From positions 930,001 through 994,000 of the forward strand of contig OZ242308.1 of NCBI GenBank assembly GCA_965208015.1: 64,000 nucleotides of DNA, written 5' to 3'. Each line of letters begins with the position of its first letter. Position 1 is the stretch's first letter. This DNA is from Bin87 sp965208015 (GTDB taxonomy: Bacteria > Chloroflexota > Dehalococcoidia > Lucifugimonadales > UBA3495). Of this stretch, positions 8,722 to 17,463 are shown piece after piece. Position numbers and translations under genes: made by a program. The notes below the pieces were generated by a model. The model ran no database searches, had not been told where the DNA came from, and worked only from the letters and a program-made list of their open reading frames with translations.

Positions 8722-9120
8722 TCAGCAGCGTTTTGCGCCATCCTCTGCTTCCTCTTCCGGTGGGAAGATAAGGTCCGGGTCTATCCCCGCTTCCATCAAC
8801 CGGGCTCGCCCTTCGGCGATTGTTGCTGCGCGACCCTCGGCGCGGCCCGCAGCGTGGCCTTCGGCGCGAAGCCTCCGCCTTTGTGGTTCCACCAGTTTTT
8901 CGTTGAGAAATGTCGCCAGTACCATGATGTCTCCTTTGACCGCGTTAGTCGCGGCGATCAGGATTTGGTAGGTGCTGCCGGCGACGCCCAGCGCGATCAG
9001 GGCAACGGCTACCCAAGTCAGAAGGGGCGGCGTATCCAGCTTCGCTGCCGTCTCCGCTCCGTACCATAATATCAGAGCGTAAAGGGCTGCCATTAAGGAC
9101 AGGCGGATAACCTTGCCCAA
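8722..9120 (-). CDS. Small two-helix membrane protein with Arg/Glu/Gly tail
   Basis: 132 residues. Hydrophobic helices at about 7-22 and 33-55 are followed by a charged tail with EGHAAGRAEGRAATIAEGRA, the short xEGR-type repeat common in Chloroflexota tails. The C-terminus is acidic (PPEEEAEDG). A gene at 15231-15755 has the same plan (two hydrophobic segments, then RGRIEGRNEGRSEA). It lies between the E1alpha and E1beta genes on the same strand. I recognise no function. Confidence 0.6.
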   Translation of the reverse strand: MGKVIRLSLMAALYALILWYGAETAAKLDTPPLLTWVAVALIALGVAGSTYQILIAATNAVKGDIMVLATFLNEKLVEPQRRRLRAEGHAAGRAEGRAATIAEGRARLMEAGIDPDLIFPPEEEAEDGAKRC

Positions 9121-9165
9121 GTAACGCAGGATACGTCCTCGGAAGTTGCGCGGCCCATGTTGCCG

Positions 9166-10224
9166 CTAGACATACAAATGGTCGCCGATGGTCGCGGCGT
9201 CCGGAGGCTGGGCCGCGTCGGCAAAGTCGGTTGCGTCGTTGACCTGCTGCTGGGCTTCAGCGAGGAAGGCGTCCAGTTGCTCCTGGGCAAGTATGCCACG
9301 CTCCACCATCTGGGCCGGGAACACGGCCACCGGATCAAACTGACGGGCGGCCTCCAGCGCGTCGCGGTCCCGGTAGCGCCGGTCGTCGTCGTCCGTAGTG
9401 TGGGGCATGAAGCGCTCCAGTTTCATCTCGATCAGCACGGGGCCGGCGCTGCGGGCGTGGGCGATGCCCTGCCGGGTTGCCTCGTAGCAGGCGACGAGGT
9501 CCAGGCCATCGATCACAAACCCGGGGAACCCGTAGCCCTCAGCCCTGGCAGCGACGTCGCTGATGACCATCTGTGCGTCCTGGGGTGTCGAAATGGCGTA
9601 CTTGTTGTTCTCGCAGAGGAAGATGACGGGGAGCCGGTGGATGGCCGCGAAGTTCATGGCCTCGTGGGTCTCGCCCTGGCTGGTCGCCCCGTCGCCGAAA
9701 TAGCTGATGGTCACCGTCTGTTCGCCCATCATCTTGCAGGCCAGCGCGTATCCGACGGCCTGGGTCAGCCCGGCGGCGACGACGTTGGATATCTGGATGA
9801 TGTTTCGCGGCAGGTCGGCTCCCTGCAGCGGGAACTGGCGCGCGCCCGAGTATGGTTCTCCCTCCTTGCCCATGAACGACAGCATCACCTGTCGAGGCGT
9901 GAGCCCGGCGGCCATCTTGACCGCCAGGTCCCGGTAGTAAGGGAAAAGGAAGCAATCGCCGTCCTTCTGGGCCGCCAGCAGCGAGCCGAGTTCCGCCGCC
10001 TCGTGTCCCTGGCATGATGCCGCGATGGGCACCTTGCCCTGCCGGTTCATCATCCAGATGCGCTCGTCCATCGTCCGCACCAGGACCATCTGCCGGCAGA
10101 CTTCGACGAGGTCGTCGGCGGTGAGGCCGGCGGGGAGCGCCTCTGCGTCGGCTAGCCTCTGGGCGACGGCGACTGCGCCGTTAGCGTCGGTCTGGCTGGG
10201 TAAAGAGCTCGCGGCCTGCGTCAT
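9166..10224 (-). CDS. 2-oxo acid dehydrogenase E1 component, alpha subunit
   Basis: About 352 residues from ATG 10224. A GGAGGAG sits 12 bases upstream; ATG 10236 touches that site and is less likely. The thiamine diphosphate motif is GDGATSQGETHEAMNF followed by CENNKYAIS. The phosphorylation-loop region carries the segment RYRDRDALE. It catalyses decarboxylation of the 2-oxo acid with the E1beta subunit. It is the promoter-proximal gene of the operon that continues with the membrane protein, E1beta, E2 and LipB. Confidence 0.92.
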   Translation of the reverse strand: MTQAASSLPSQTDANGAVAVAQRLADAEALPAGLTADDLVEVCRQMVLVRTMDERIWMMNRQGKVPIAASCQGHEAAELGSLLAAQKDGDCFLFPYYRDLAVKMAAGLTPRQVMLSFMGKEGEPYSGARQFPLQGADLPRNIIQISNVVAAGLTQAVGYALACKMMGEQTVTISYFGDGATSQGETHEAMNFAAIHRLPVIFLCENNKYAISTPQDAQMVISDVAARAEGYGFPGFVIDGLDLVACYEATRQGIAHARSAGPVLIEMKLERFMPHTTDDDDRRYRDRDALEAARQFDPVAVFPAQMVERGILAQEQLDAFLAEAQQQVNDATDFADAAQPPDAATIGDHLYV

Positions 10225-10330
10225 CGGGCTGGTCATCTCCTCCGCGCCGTAAGCGCAAGTGAGCGGCCTCGGCCGCCGGCTCAATCATAGACCAACCGGG
10301 GCGGGGGTGGCAAACGTTGATTACTAGGCA

Positions 10331-10347
10331 GTTGACTACGAGTCAAC
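10331..10347. promoter_or_regulatory. Operator-like perfect palindrome over the -35 box
   Basis: GTTGACTACGAGTCAAC has two perfect 7-base arms around a 3-base centre. It covers the -35 hexamer TTGACT of the promoter described next, a position from which a bound dimeric repressor would block RNA polymerase. No regulator gene is adjacent. Confidence 0.5.
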
Positions 10348-10360
10348 CACCCTATAGCAT
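10332..10360 (+). promoter_or_regulatory. Sigma-70-type promoter for the RNA candidate
   Basis: TTGACT (10332-10337), a 17-base spacer, then TAGCAT (10355-10360). The predicted start is around 10366-10368, exactly where the closing stem of the RNA candidate begins. No open reading frame follows on this strand before the terminator. Confidence 0.6.
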
Positions 10361-10367
10361 TAAGGTG

Positions 10368-10532
10368 AGATTGGGGATGGTTACGGTTGGCGAAAGGCGT
10401 GTGCAACATACGTCTTTCGTTGAACGCTGGCAGAGCCGGCGGGCGACGGTTTTGGAGTAGTACGAGACGTCGTTGAGGGCCAGGGTAGTTCCCAATCTGC
10501 GTAAAAAGCCCCGGACTACTCCCGGGGCTTTT
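10368..10532 (+). ncRNA. Structured small RNA candidate, unidentified family
   Basis: An 11-base-pair closing stem (10368-10378 with 10488-10498, including AGATTGGG/CCCAATCT) encloses three hairpins. The first is 10391-10419, 13 pairs with a CAA loop, extendable to 17. The second is 10426-10440, GCTGGC-AGA-GCCGGC. The third is 10444-10472, CGACG/CGTCG with a 19-base loop. A promoter lies directly before it and an intrinsic terminator ends it. It does not show the conserved cores of 5S, SRP, 6S, tmRNA or RNase P that I would recognise. It could instead be the 5' leader of the E1alpha gene on the other strand, but the plus-strand promoter and terminator favour an independent RNA. Confidence 0.55.
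10504..10532. terminator. Bidirectional intrinsic terminator
   Basis: AAAAGCCCCGG (10504-10514) pairs perfectly with CCGGGGCTTTT (10522-10532) around a 7-base loop. The T run on one strand and A run on the other make it work in both directions. It would end the RNA candidate on the plus strand and the DUF3800 gene on the minus strand, whose stop is three bases away. Confidence 0.85.
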
Positions 10533-10534
10533 CC

Positions 10535-11308
10535 TTATTGCGGCAGGATAGTGAGCCCCCTCCCATCCGCACTGCCTTGTTGCAATATCTTGGATTCCAG
10601 CGCATCCCAAGCTCGGTTAGGCTGTTTCGGGTCGATGAAATGCCGCCCGATTGGTCGCGCAGTCAGGTCTGCAATTTGCAATCCAGCGGAGTTGGTTTTC
10701 TTGTCTGCAAACTGGACGGCAAATTCGGGCATGGCCTTGTTCAATGAATTTGTACCATCTTGGACAAGTTGAAACGCCATTTCCAACTGCCTATCTTCCT
10801 TCGAGCCCCTGCTCTCAATGATTATATGCGTCCTCAGTTCCTGTTGGCCTGCGCTTTCCAAGTAGCTGTGAAGACGCTCGACACACGCATTGAAGGTAAG
10901 TTCGTAAGGGTCAGCCATAGAGAAATCACGGTCGTCCAGCTGGCGCTTGTCAAAGACGGCCGCCATTATGGTGAAATCCACTTCTCTGATTAGTCTATCT
11001 AGCCCTGCCATGAAACGGGCCTGTGCTTGCACGTCCCGCAAAAAGGTGAACGGTGGTCGCTGTAGACGTATTTCGTTCTCGTGTAGCACGACCATATCGT
11101 GCCCGAACTGCTCGAACTTGAACGCCGTTACTGCGGGTAGCACGGACCCAGCGTACTCGTCCTTGCGAAAGACGCAAAAGTTCAGCACAAAAACGGGATA
11201 GTTTGCGTCTATTGACGCCGAATTGGGATCTCCGCTCTCATCCGCGTAGATGATGTAATCGCTGTACTCTGCCGCGGTCCTCGCTGTCACCACGCCTTCA
11301 CCCGACAT
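10535..11308 (-). CDS. DUF3800 domain protein
   Basis: 257 residues from ATG 11308, which overlaps the end of the upstream decarboxylase gene by 11 bases; the longer reading frame to 11395 lies inside that gene. The N-terminal YIIYADESGD is the hallmark acidic motif of DUF3800, a family with an RNase H-like predicted fold, often carried by phages and accessory regions. A later IIIESRGSKEDR and QIADLTA fit the same family (conserved Glu and Asp). Biological role unknown. Confidence 0.85.
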   Translation of the reverse strand: MSGEGVVTARTAAEYSDYIIYADESGDPNSASIDANYPVFVLNFCVFRKDEYAGSVLPAVTAFKFEQFGHDMVVLHENEIRLQRPPFTFLRDVQAQARFMAGLDRLIREVDFTIMAAVFDKRQLDDRDFSMADPYELTFNACVERLHSYLESAGQQELRTHIIIESRGSKEDRQLEMAFQLVQDGTNSLNKAMPEFAVQFADKKTNSAGLQIADLTARPIGRHFIDPKQPNRAWDALESKILQQGSADGRGLTILPQ

Positions 11309-11855
11309 AGGTATTTCGGAAACGATACAGGGTGAACTCCGGCTCCACCGGGGCGACGGGCATGTATTGGTCGGCCTCTTCAATCTTGGCGACAATGAAC
11401 CAGGGGCCGGGTTCGCGCATGGCCCGGCCGAACGTCTCTTCCAGCGTTTCGAGGTCGTTCACGGTGGCGGTTTTGGTGATGCCGCAGGAGTTGGCTACCT
11501 CTTCCAGGTTGGTATTGGTGGCCGTGTGGCTGTCCTGTCCGCCGGTCTGGCCCCACATCTCGTTGTCCCAGACCACCACAACCAGGTTTGACGGGTTCTC
11601 CCGCCCGATGGTGGCGATGGCGCCCAGGTTCATCAGCAGTGATCCGTCACCGTCCAGCGAGATAACCTTGTCGTCGGTGGACAGGGCCATGCCCAGGGCG
11701 ATGGACGAGCACAGCCCCATGTTGCCGTAGGTGTAGAAGTTCCGGTCCCGATGGCCGGCGTGGAAGAGTTCATCGCTGGTGGGGCCGAGGTTGCCGACGA
11801 TGGGCGAGTCCCCGGCGTGGCGCAGAACCAGTTGGGTGGCGTCGAACCTAAGCAA
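11298..11855 (-). CDS. Sulfopyruvate/phosphonopyruvate decarboxylase, beta-type subunit
   Basis: 185 residues, a thiamine diphosphate-binding half-enzyme. LDGDGSLLMNLGAIATI (about 67-83) followed by WDNEMWG is the GDG...N diphosphate and magnesium site. The size and the partner gene match ComE. The two-gene form of the enzyme removes CO2 from 3-sulfopyruvate (giving sulfoacetaldehyde) or from phosphonopyruvate; sequence alone does not separate the two. Its start overlaps the alpha gene by eight bases. Confidence 0.8.
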   Translation of the reverse strand: MLRFDATQLVLRHAGDSPIVGNLGPTSDELFHAGHRDRNFYTYGNMGLCSSIALGMALSTDDKVISLDGDGSLLMNLGAIATIGRENPSNLVVVVWDNEMWGQTGGQDSHTATNTNLEEVANSCGITKTATVNDLETLEETFGRAMREPGPWFIVAKIEEADQYMPVAPVEPEFTLYRFRNTYVG

Positions 11856-12354
11856 TTTTGCCTCCGTGGAGCATGGGGGTCATGCAGATGGCGACCGGAT
11901 TGCGGTGGGCGTGGCACAGCTTCATCACGCCGTCCAGCAGCGTGTCCATCCGGTCTTCGCTTTCTATGGTGTAGTGGGCGATGCCGAACAGATCCAGGAT
12001 GGGCTTGGTGTTGCGGCCCATGGCGACCTGGGCGATGTTGAACTCGCCGACCTGTCCGCGCAGGTTCATGAAGATGGGGATGGGAGTGCGTGACGGCAGG
12101 CACAGGCTGGCGATGCCGTTGATGCTGTTGCCGAACCCGCTGGACTGCATGAACACGGCCGCGTTCCGCCCCACAGCGTAGCTGCCAACGGCCACGCCGA
12201 CCGCTTCCTCCTCGCGGGTGCAGGACACCAGGTGAAAGAACGGGTCCTCGTTGATGATGCTGGTCACCCGGTCGATGGAGATATCGGGCACGTAGGCGAT
12301 GAGCGACGTGTCCCACTTCTTGAGGGTTTCAACGATGGTCTCGGCCCAGATCAT
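11848..12354 (-). CDS. Sulfopyruvate/phosphonopyruvate decarboxylase, alpha-type subunit
   Basis: 168 residues from ATG 12354, which has AAGGAG six bases upstream. The pyrimidine-binding half of the enzyme: the catalytic Glu lies in SCTREEEAVGVAVG (48-50) and the conserved FMQSSGFGNSIN follows. It is homologous to ComD of the coenzyme M pathway and to the N-half of phosphonopyruvate decarboxylase. In bacteria such pairs act in sulfonate or phosphonate breakdown. It forms a two-gene unit with the beta gene and DUF3800 follows. Confidence 0.8.
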   Translation of the reverse strand: MIWAETIVETLKKWDTSLIAYVPDISIDRVTSIINEDPFFHLVSCTREEEAVGVAVGSYAVGRNAAVFMQSSGFGNSINGIASLCLPSRTPIPIFMNLRGQVGEFNIAQVAMGRNTKPILDLFGIAHYTIESEDRMDTLLDGVMKLCHAHRNPVAICMTPMLHGGKIA

Positions 12355-12451
12355 TGGGAACTCCTTGCGTTGCGAATCGGCGGCCAGTATAGCGCAAGTC
12401 GGCCCCCATCGCCCCAGGAGCGAGGAGGGCCGCAGGAAGATGGGATTTCGG

Positions 12452-13054
<603 letters not shown>

Positions 13055-13302
13055 CTCAATTACTCCTGTTTAGGATAGATTCAACACAATGATAAGTGCT
13101 GACACTATAGCGAGAAATGTTGCGCCAAACAAGCGGTTGTCGGCAGATAACGAGCCTGGCCGACTCGGCCGCGATGACTTTGACGGTTGCGTGGAATACA
13201 ATGACGCCACGCCGAGCGGCTACGAAGATTTTTCGCGTAATGTTGATACGCCGGCCCGGCTCGATCAAGACCGTAACCCCCAACCTGATCCAGGAGGACA
13301 AC

Positions 13303-14220
13303 ATGGCATTGCAATGGGAGCACGTCGCCGGACCCTTCAGCCGCCTGACCGAAGGCCCCGCCTGGGACGGCCGACGCCTGCTGTTCACCCACATCCCCGA
13401 GAGCCGAATCATGGCCTACCATCCCGACACCGGCGAGTGCACCGTCTACCGGGAGAACACCAACCACACCAACGGGCTGGCCTTCGACGCCGAGGGCCGG
13501 CTGTACGGTTGCTGCTCCGGCGGGCGATCCATCGTCCGGTTCAACGAAAACGGCACCACGTCCACCGTCGTCGACCGCCTCGGTGACCAGCGGTTGAACA
13601 CCCCAAACGACTTGGCCATCGACCGGCAGGGTCGCATTTGGTTCAGCAACCCGTGGAACGCCGGGAACATCGACCCCAGCGAGCAGCCCGAGCTGGACGG
13701 CCGGGACATCCTGCGCGCTGACCCCCAGCCCGATGGTTCGTACACCTGCCAGCAGGTGACCTTCGACACCACCGGCACCAACGGCCTGCTGGTTTCGCCT
13801 GACGACCAAACCCTCTACATCATTCAGACCGACAACGAGCCCGGCGCCGTGCGGGAGCTGCGGTCGTATCCGATCAACGCGGACGGATCATTGGGTCAGT
13901 ACATCGTGCTGCACCAGTTCGGCACCGACCATCGCGGCCCCCAGCGCGGCATCGACGGCATGTGTCTCGACTCCGAGGGCAACATTGTCGGCACGGCCGG
14001 CAACTGGGCCAGCGGCCCCGGCCCCATGCTCTACGTTTGGACGCCCGAGGGGCGTGTGCTGGAGACGTACCCCATGCCGGTGGGGGTCGACATGCCCACC
14101 AACTGCTGCTTCGGTGACGCCGACCAGAGCAGCCTGTACGTCACCACGCTGGGCGGACACCTGCTGCGCCTGCGCAACACCGGCCGCCGGGGCTGGATAA
14201 TGTGGCCGCCGGCACGCTGA
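13303..14220 (+). CDS. SMP-30/gluconolactonase family protein
   Basis: 305 residues from ATG 13303, with AGGAGG six bases upstream; longer in-frame starts have no such site. A six-bladed beta-propeller lactonase. Metal-site segments are visible in order: RLTEGPAWDG (Glu), HTNGLAFD, TPNDLAID (Asn) and GIDGMCLD (Asp). It hydrolyses sugar or other lactones; the particular substrate cannot be assigned. The 248 bases before it hold no gene, and a short membrane-protein gene overlaps its end. Confidence 0.87.
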   Translation: MALQWEHVAGPFSRLTEGPAWDGRRLLFTHIPESRIMAYHPDTGECTVYRENTNHTNGLAFDAEGRLYGCCSGGRSIVRFNENGTTSTVVDRLGDQRLNTPNDLAIDRQGRIWFSNPWNAGNIDPSEQPELDGRDILRADPQPDGSYTCQQVTFDTTGTNGLLVSPDDQTLYIIQTDNEPGAVRELRSYPINADGSLGQYIVLHQFGTDHRGPQRGIDGMCLDSEGNIVGTAGNWASGPGPMLYVWTPEGRVLETYPMPVGVDMPTNCCFGDADQSSLYVTTLGGHLLRLRNTGRRGWIMWPPAR

Positions 14221-14633
14221 AAGCGGTTTTAGCGGCTCATGGGCTCGCTTGGGCTGCCGGGATCGGGTTGGCCGTCGTGCCGGTGTACTACGGTACGGCG
14301 ACCACGGCTGCGATCCCGGGCGGGCCGCCGGGCGAAACTGTCCGATACACGGCCACGCTCATCGAAGCGAACGGTGCACTGGGTACGGTTCCTCTGCTGA
14401 TGTTGCCTGTGCTGCTGACCGGGTTGGCGGTGCTTGTGGTTCGCTGTGTCGCCGCCGGCCGAGCGGCCAGACGGTGGCTTTTATGGACAACCACCGTTGC
14501 TCTGCTGGGGTTCTGCGTGGTGGCGATCATGTCCATCGGCGCGCTTTACCTGCCGGCCGCCGCGGCACTGCTATTGGGCATCGCTCTGGACCCCGACGCA
14601 AAGGAATTGAGCCCGCCCCAACAAGCCAAATAA
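14202..14633 (+). CDS. Small integral membrane protein, unknown function
   Basis: 143 residues with about four hydrophobic helices (roughly 5-28, 57-80, 91-110 and 112-128), a short Arg-rich loop and a polar tail. GTG start at 14202 inside the last codons of the SMP-30 gene (19-base overlap), so the two are translationally linked. No conserved motif that I recognise. Confidence 0.55.
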   Translation: MAAGTLKAVLAAHGLAWAAGIGLAVVPVYYGTATTAAIPGGPPGETVRYTATLIEANGALGTVPLLMLPVLLTGLAVLVVRCVAAGRAARRWLLWTTTVALLGFCVVAIMSIGALYLPAAAALLLGIALDPDAKELSPPQQAK

Positions 14634-14667
14634 CCGGACGATAGATCACAGTCCAGGAGGAATCAAA

Positions 14668-15189
14668 ATGGACGTTTTCAATGCGATCAGAACCCGCCGC
14701 ACCATCCGCGACTTCACCGATGCCCCGGTGTCCGACGCGGTGCTGCACAAGATCCTGCAGGCGGCCCGCTGGGCGCCCAGCTCCAGCAATACCCAGCCCT
14801 GGCACTTCATCGTCGTTCGCGACCCCGACACCATCAGGCAACTCGGCGAAATCTGTACCCAGGGGACGTTTATCGGCAAATCCCAGGTTGCCATCGCCAT
14901 CGTCATGGACGGAGCCCGCCGCGCGCAGCTGGACGCCGGCCGCGCCCTGCAACAGATGGAGCTGGTGGCCTGGTCGGAGGGTCTGGGCACCTGTTTCGTC
15001 GGCGTCCGCGGCGAGGCGCAGGACCAGGTCAAGTCCCTGCTGGGCATCCCCGAGGAGATGGAGTTGGTCACCGTGCTCCCCTTCGGCTACCGCGTCATGC
15101 GCGAGCCGGGGACCGGCACGCCGCGCAAGCCCATGTCGGAGATCGCCCACGGCGAAAAATTCGGCCAGCCGCTGACCTTCGCGGACTGA
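14668..15189 (+). CDS. Nitroreductase family protein (second copy)
   Basis: 173 residues, ATG 14668 with AGGAGG nearby. FNAIRTRRTIRDFTDAPV and RWAPSSSNTQPWHF are the FMN-binding segments of the short nitroreductase type. The C-terminus has the loop TVLPFGY. It belongs to a shorter subfamily than the gene at 12452-13054 and shares little sequence with it outside the FMN motifs. Substrate unknown. Confidence 0.87.
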   Translation: MDVFNAIRTRRTIRDFTDAPVSDAVLHKILQAARWAPSSSNTQPWHFIVVRDPDTIRQLGEICTQGTFIGKSQVAIAIVMDGARRAQLDAGRALQQMELVAWSEGLGTCFVGVRGEAQDQVKSLLGIPEEMELVTVLPFGYRVMREPGTGTPRKPMSEIAHGEKFGQPLTFAD

Positions 15190-15230
15190 TTGGTTGACCT
15201 GCACCGGCAATCAGGATGTATCCTGATGCC

Positions 15231-15755
15231 ATGAGCGACGAACCGCAACGCTCAACTCAGGAGCGCGACGACGACCACAACGACAGCGTAATCTACAAAA
15301 TCGGGCGGGGCTCGAAATGGATTGTGCCGGTGACAGCCCTCAGCGCCGCCGCCATGTCTATAGCTCGGCTGACCATAACGCCACCCGGTTGGCTGCAAAA
15401 AGCTGCCGACGCCGCCGAAGATGTATCGCCGCTGGACCCGGACCCCATCGTCTGCCTGACCTTGAGCGGGGTAACGCTGACGTACTGGCTGTCCCGGGAC
15501 GGGTGGGAAGCCATATTGGAGTTATTCGCCATGTTCAAATACGCTACCGCGGACCGGAAAGTACGGGAACGCATCGCCCGGAGGGCGCTGAGAAGGGGCC
15601 GCATCGAAGGCCGCAATGAAGGCCGCAGCGAGGCTCAGGCGGAGATCCAAGCCTGGTGGGAAGAGGCGACGAAAGGGGGCACCCAGGCGCCGGCTCTGGA
15701 CAATCCCCCACCACGCATCGATGACGGCGGCGATGTTGCTGAATCACAAGGGTGA
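15231..15755 (+). CDS. Small membrane protein with Arg/Gly-repeat tail
   Basis: 174 residues from ATG 15231 (MSDEPQ); an in-frame ATG at 15216 is possible. Hydrophobic segments lie at about 31-47 and 76-90, then a basic helix and the repeat RRGRIEGRNEGRSEAQAEI. The arrangement repeats that of the gene at 8722-9120. No function recognised. Confidence 0.55.
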   Translation: MSDEPQRSTQERDDDHNDSVIYKIGRGSKWIVPVTALSAAAMSIARLTITPPGWLQKAADAAEDVSPLDPDPIVCLTLSGVTLTYWLSRDGWEAILELFAMFKYATADRKVRERIARRALRRGRIEGRNEGRSEAQAEIQAWWEEATKGGTQAPALDNPPPRIDDGGDVAESQG

Positions 15756-15792
15756 TTGCCAGACGGATTCGCCCAATCTGACACCCCCGCGC

Positions 15793-16641
15793 CTACCGCC
15801 CCTTGAATTCCGGCGCGCGCTTCTCCAGAAACGCCTGCCGCGCCTCTCGCGCATCTTCGGAACCGCTGAGGATGCCGCCGGCGTTGGACGTCAGCGTCAT
15901 GGTTGTCTCCAGCGTGCTGTCCAGGGCGGCGCGCATGATGCGCTTGCTGATCCACTGCACCATGGGCGGCGTGCGGATGATGCGGTCGCACAGGTCGCGG
16001 GTGGTCTGCTCCAGGTCTTCGGAGGGAACCAGATAGTTGAGCATGCCCCACTCGTAGGCGCGCTGGGCGTCCAGGTGTCCGGTGTAGGCGAACTCCAGCG
16101 CGCGGCCGAGGCCGACCATCTTGGGCAGGTAGTAGCTGCCGCCATTTTCGATGATCTGCCCCAGCTGCTGGTAGCCGATGAAGCGCGTGTTCTCGCAACC
16201 CAACCGGATGTCGCAGTGCAGCGCCATGTCCATGCCGGACCCGACGGCCGGCCCGTTGATCATGGCGATGGTGGGCTTGCGCACCTGGGAGATATCCCGG
16301 TGCAGCTTGGTGAAGCCGTGGTAGAAGTGTTCCCGTGCCGCGTCCGGCCCTTCTATCGTGCCCCGGTTGCCCACGAAGTTCTCGCCGGTGATGTCCGGCG
16401 AGTTGTCCCTGCGCATGTCGGCGCCGGAGCAGAAACCACGACCGACGCCGGTGAGCACCATCACCCGCACGTTGGGATCGTCGTCGCCGGCGCGCATGTA
16501 CTCGCCCACCTTGGCGACGGTGCCGTTCTCCTCGGATGAGCCGATCAGCGCGTTCATCCGCTCCGGCCGGTTGAATTTGATCCAGAGGATCCCCGAGTCC
16601 TCGGGTTCGTAAAGCAGGTAGGGCACCAGGTTCGGCGGCAT
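15793..16641 (-). CDS. Enoyl-CoA hydratase/isomerase family protein
   Basis: 282 residues. The crotonase fold is shown by GRGFCSGADMRRDNS, the first oxyanion-hole segment, and by NGPAVGSGMDMALHCDIR with the second oxyanion glycine. It acts on acyl-CoA thioesters, normally adding water to the 2,3 double bond. It is the only beta-oxidation-type gene here besides the thiolase at 42.4 kb. An ATG preceded by GGAGAC supports the start. A Uma2 gene lies upstream on the same strand. Confidence 0.88.
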   Translation of the reverse strand: MPPNLVPYLLYEPEDSGILWIKFNRPERMNALIGSSEENGTVAKVGEYMRAGDDDPNVRVMVLTGVGRGFCSGADMRRDNSPDITGENFVGNRGTIEGPDAAREHFYHGFTKLHRDISQVRKPTIAMINGPAVGSGMDMALHCDIRLGCENTRFIGYQQLGQIIENGGSYYLPKMVGLGRALEFAYTGHLDAQRAYEWGMLNYLVPSEDLEQTTRDLCDRIIRTPPMVQWISKRIMRAALDSTLETTMTLTSNAGGILSGSEDAREARQAFLEKRAPEFKGR

Positions 16642-16661
16642 GTTTGTCTCCTTGGAGCGGA

Positions 16662-17339
16662 TTACTCGGCGTCGGCGAAAAGGTCAAAAATTCGCTCCCG
16701 CACGGCGAAGCGGAAACCGGGCAGGACGTCATCGTCGCCATCAACATATTCCGGGTCGTTCAGCGTCTCGGGTTCCTGCCCCGGGCGGAACTTGATGACG
16801 GTGCGGGTTTCGCCGTCGATGTACCACGCGAGCCTGGCTCCATGTTCCAGGAACAGGCTGATTTTGGCGGTCAGCTCGGCGCGGCTGTTGGATGGGGATT
16901 TTATCTCGGCGACAAAGTCCGGGACGATGTGGGGGAATGGGAGGTTCTCCGGCAGCATAATCTCGTGACGCCGTTCCTCACGCAGCCAGGCGGCATCGGG
17001 GCAGAAGCGTGAACCGTCGGGCAAGACAAAGCAGCTGGAGGAGCCGAAAGCGATACCTCCGTGCCGGCGAGACCAAAACAGCAACTCTCCCGCCAGTTCT
17101 GTTTCGTACACGGAGCCGGGGCTGCCGGTCGGTTCCCGTATCAGCAGATGCCCGGTGTTGGAAATTTCGTACTCGGCCATATCGGAATTCCTTGCGGAGA
17201 ACCCCTCAAACCACTGGTCAAGATCAGGGTTGCCCAGCGACATGCCGAACTCGGCCAGCGGTATCGCCACCACCCCCGTCCATCGCGGCGGCGGCTGGCG
17301 CTGGATTTCCGGCGGCTGCGGCGCAACAGTGGTGGTCAT
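16662..17339 (-). CDS. Uma2 family PD-(D/E)xK endonuclease
   Basis: 225 residues from ATG 17339 (MTTTVAP), which is preceded by GGGAGCG. The nuclease core is RFCPDAAWL (Asp), VPDFVAEIKSPSN (Glu-Ile-Lys) and the later ELTAKISLFLEHGARLAWYID. The N-terminal ~45 residues are a Pro-rich extension missing from the copy at 4948. It lies 21 bases from the enoyl-CoA hydratase gene. Confidence 0.85.
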   Translation of the reverse strand: MTTTVAPQPPEIQRQPPPRWTGVVAIPLAEFGMSLGNPDLDQWFEGFSARNSDMAEYEISNTGHLLIREPTGSPGSVYETELAGELLFWSRRHGGIAFGSSSCFVLPDGSRFCPDAAWLREERRHEIMLPENLPFPHIVPDFVAEIKSPSNSRAELTAKISLFLEHGARLAWYIDGETRTVIKFRPGQEPETLNDPEYVDGDDDVLPGFRFAVRERIFDLFADAE

Positions 17340-17463
17340 CGTTACCGCTCCCGATTGGTGAAAGGGTGAGCCGGCGGCACAGACATTTTCGTCTGCGCCA
17401 GCCATCGCAGAGACGATAGCCGGGTACGTTGATTAATGGCAACTGTTCAGAGTGGCCGCGCGG

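Noticed and set aside
10281..10610. Open frame of 109 codons on the minus strand across the RNA candidate
   Set aside because: It has no ribosome site and runs across the perfect terminator and structured stem; codon use is unlike the neighbours.
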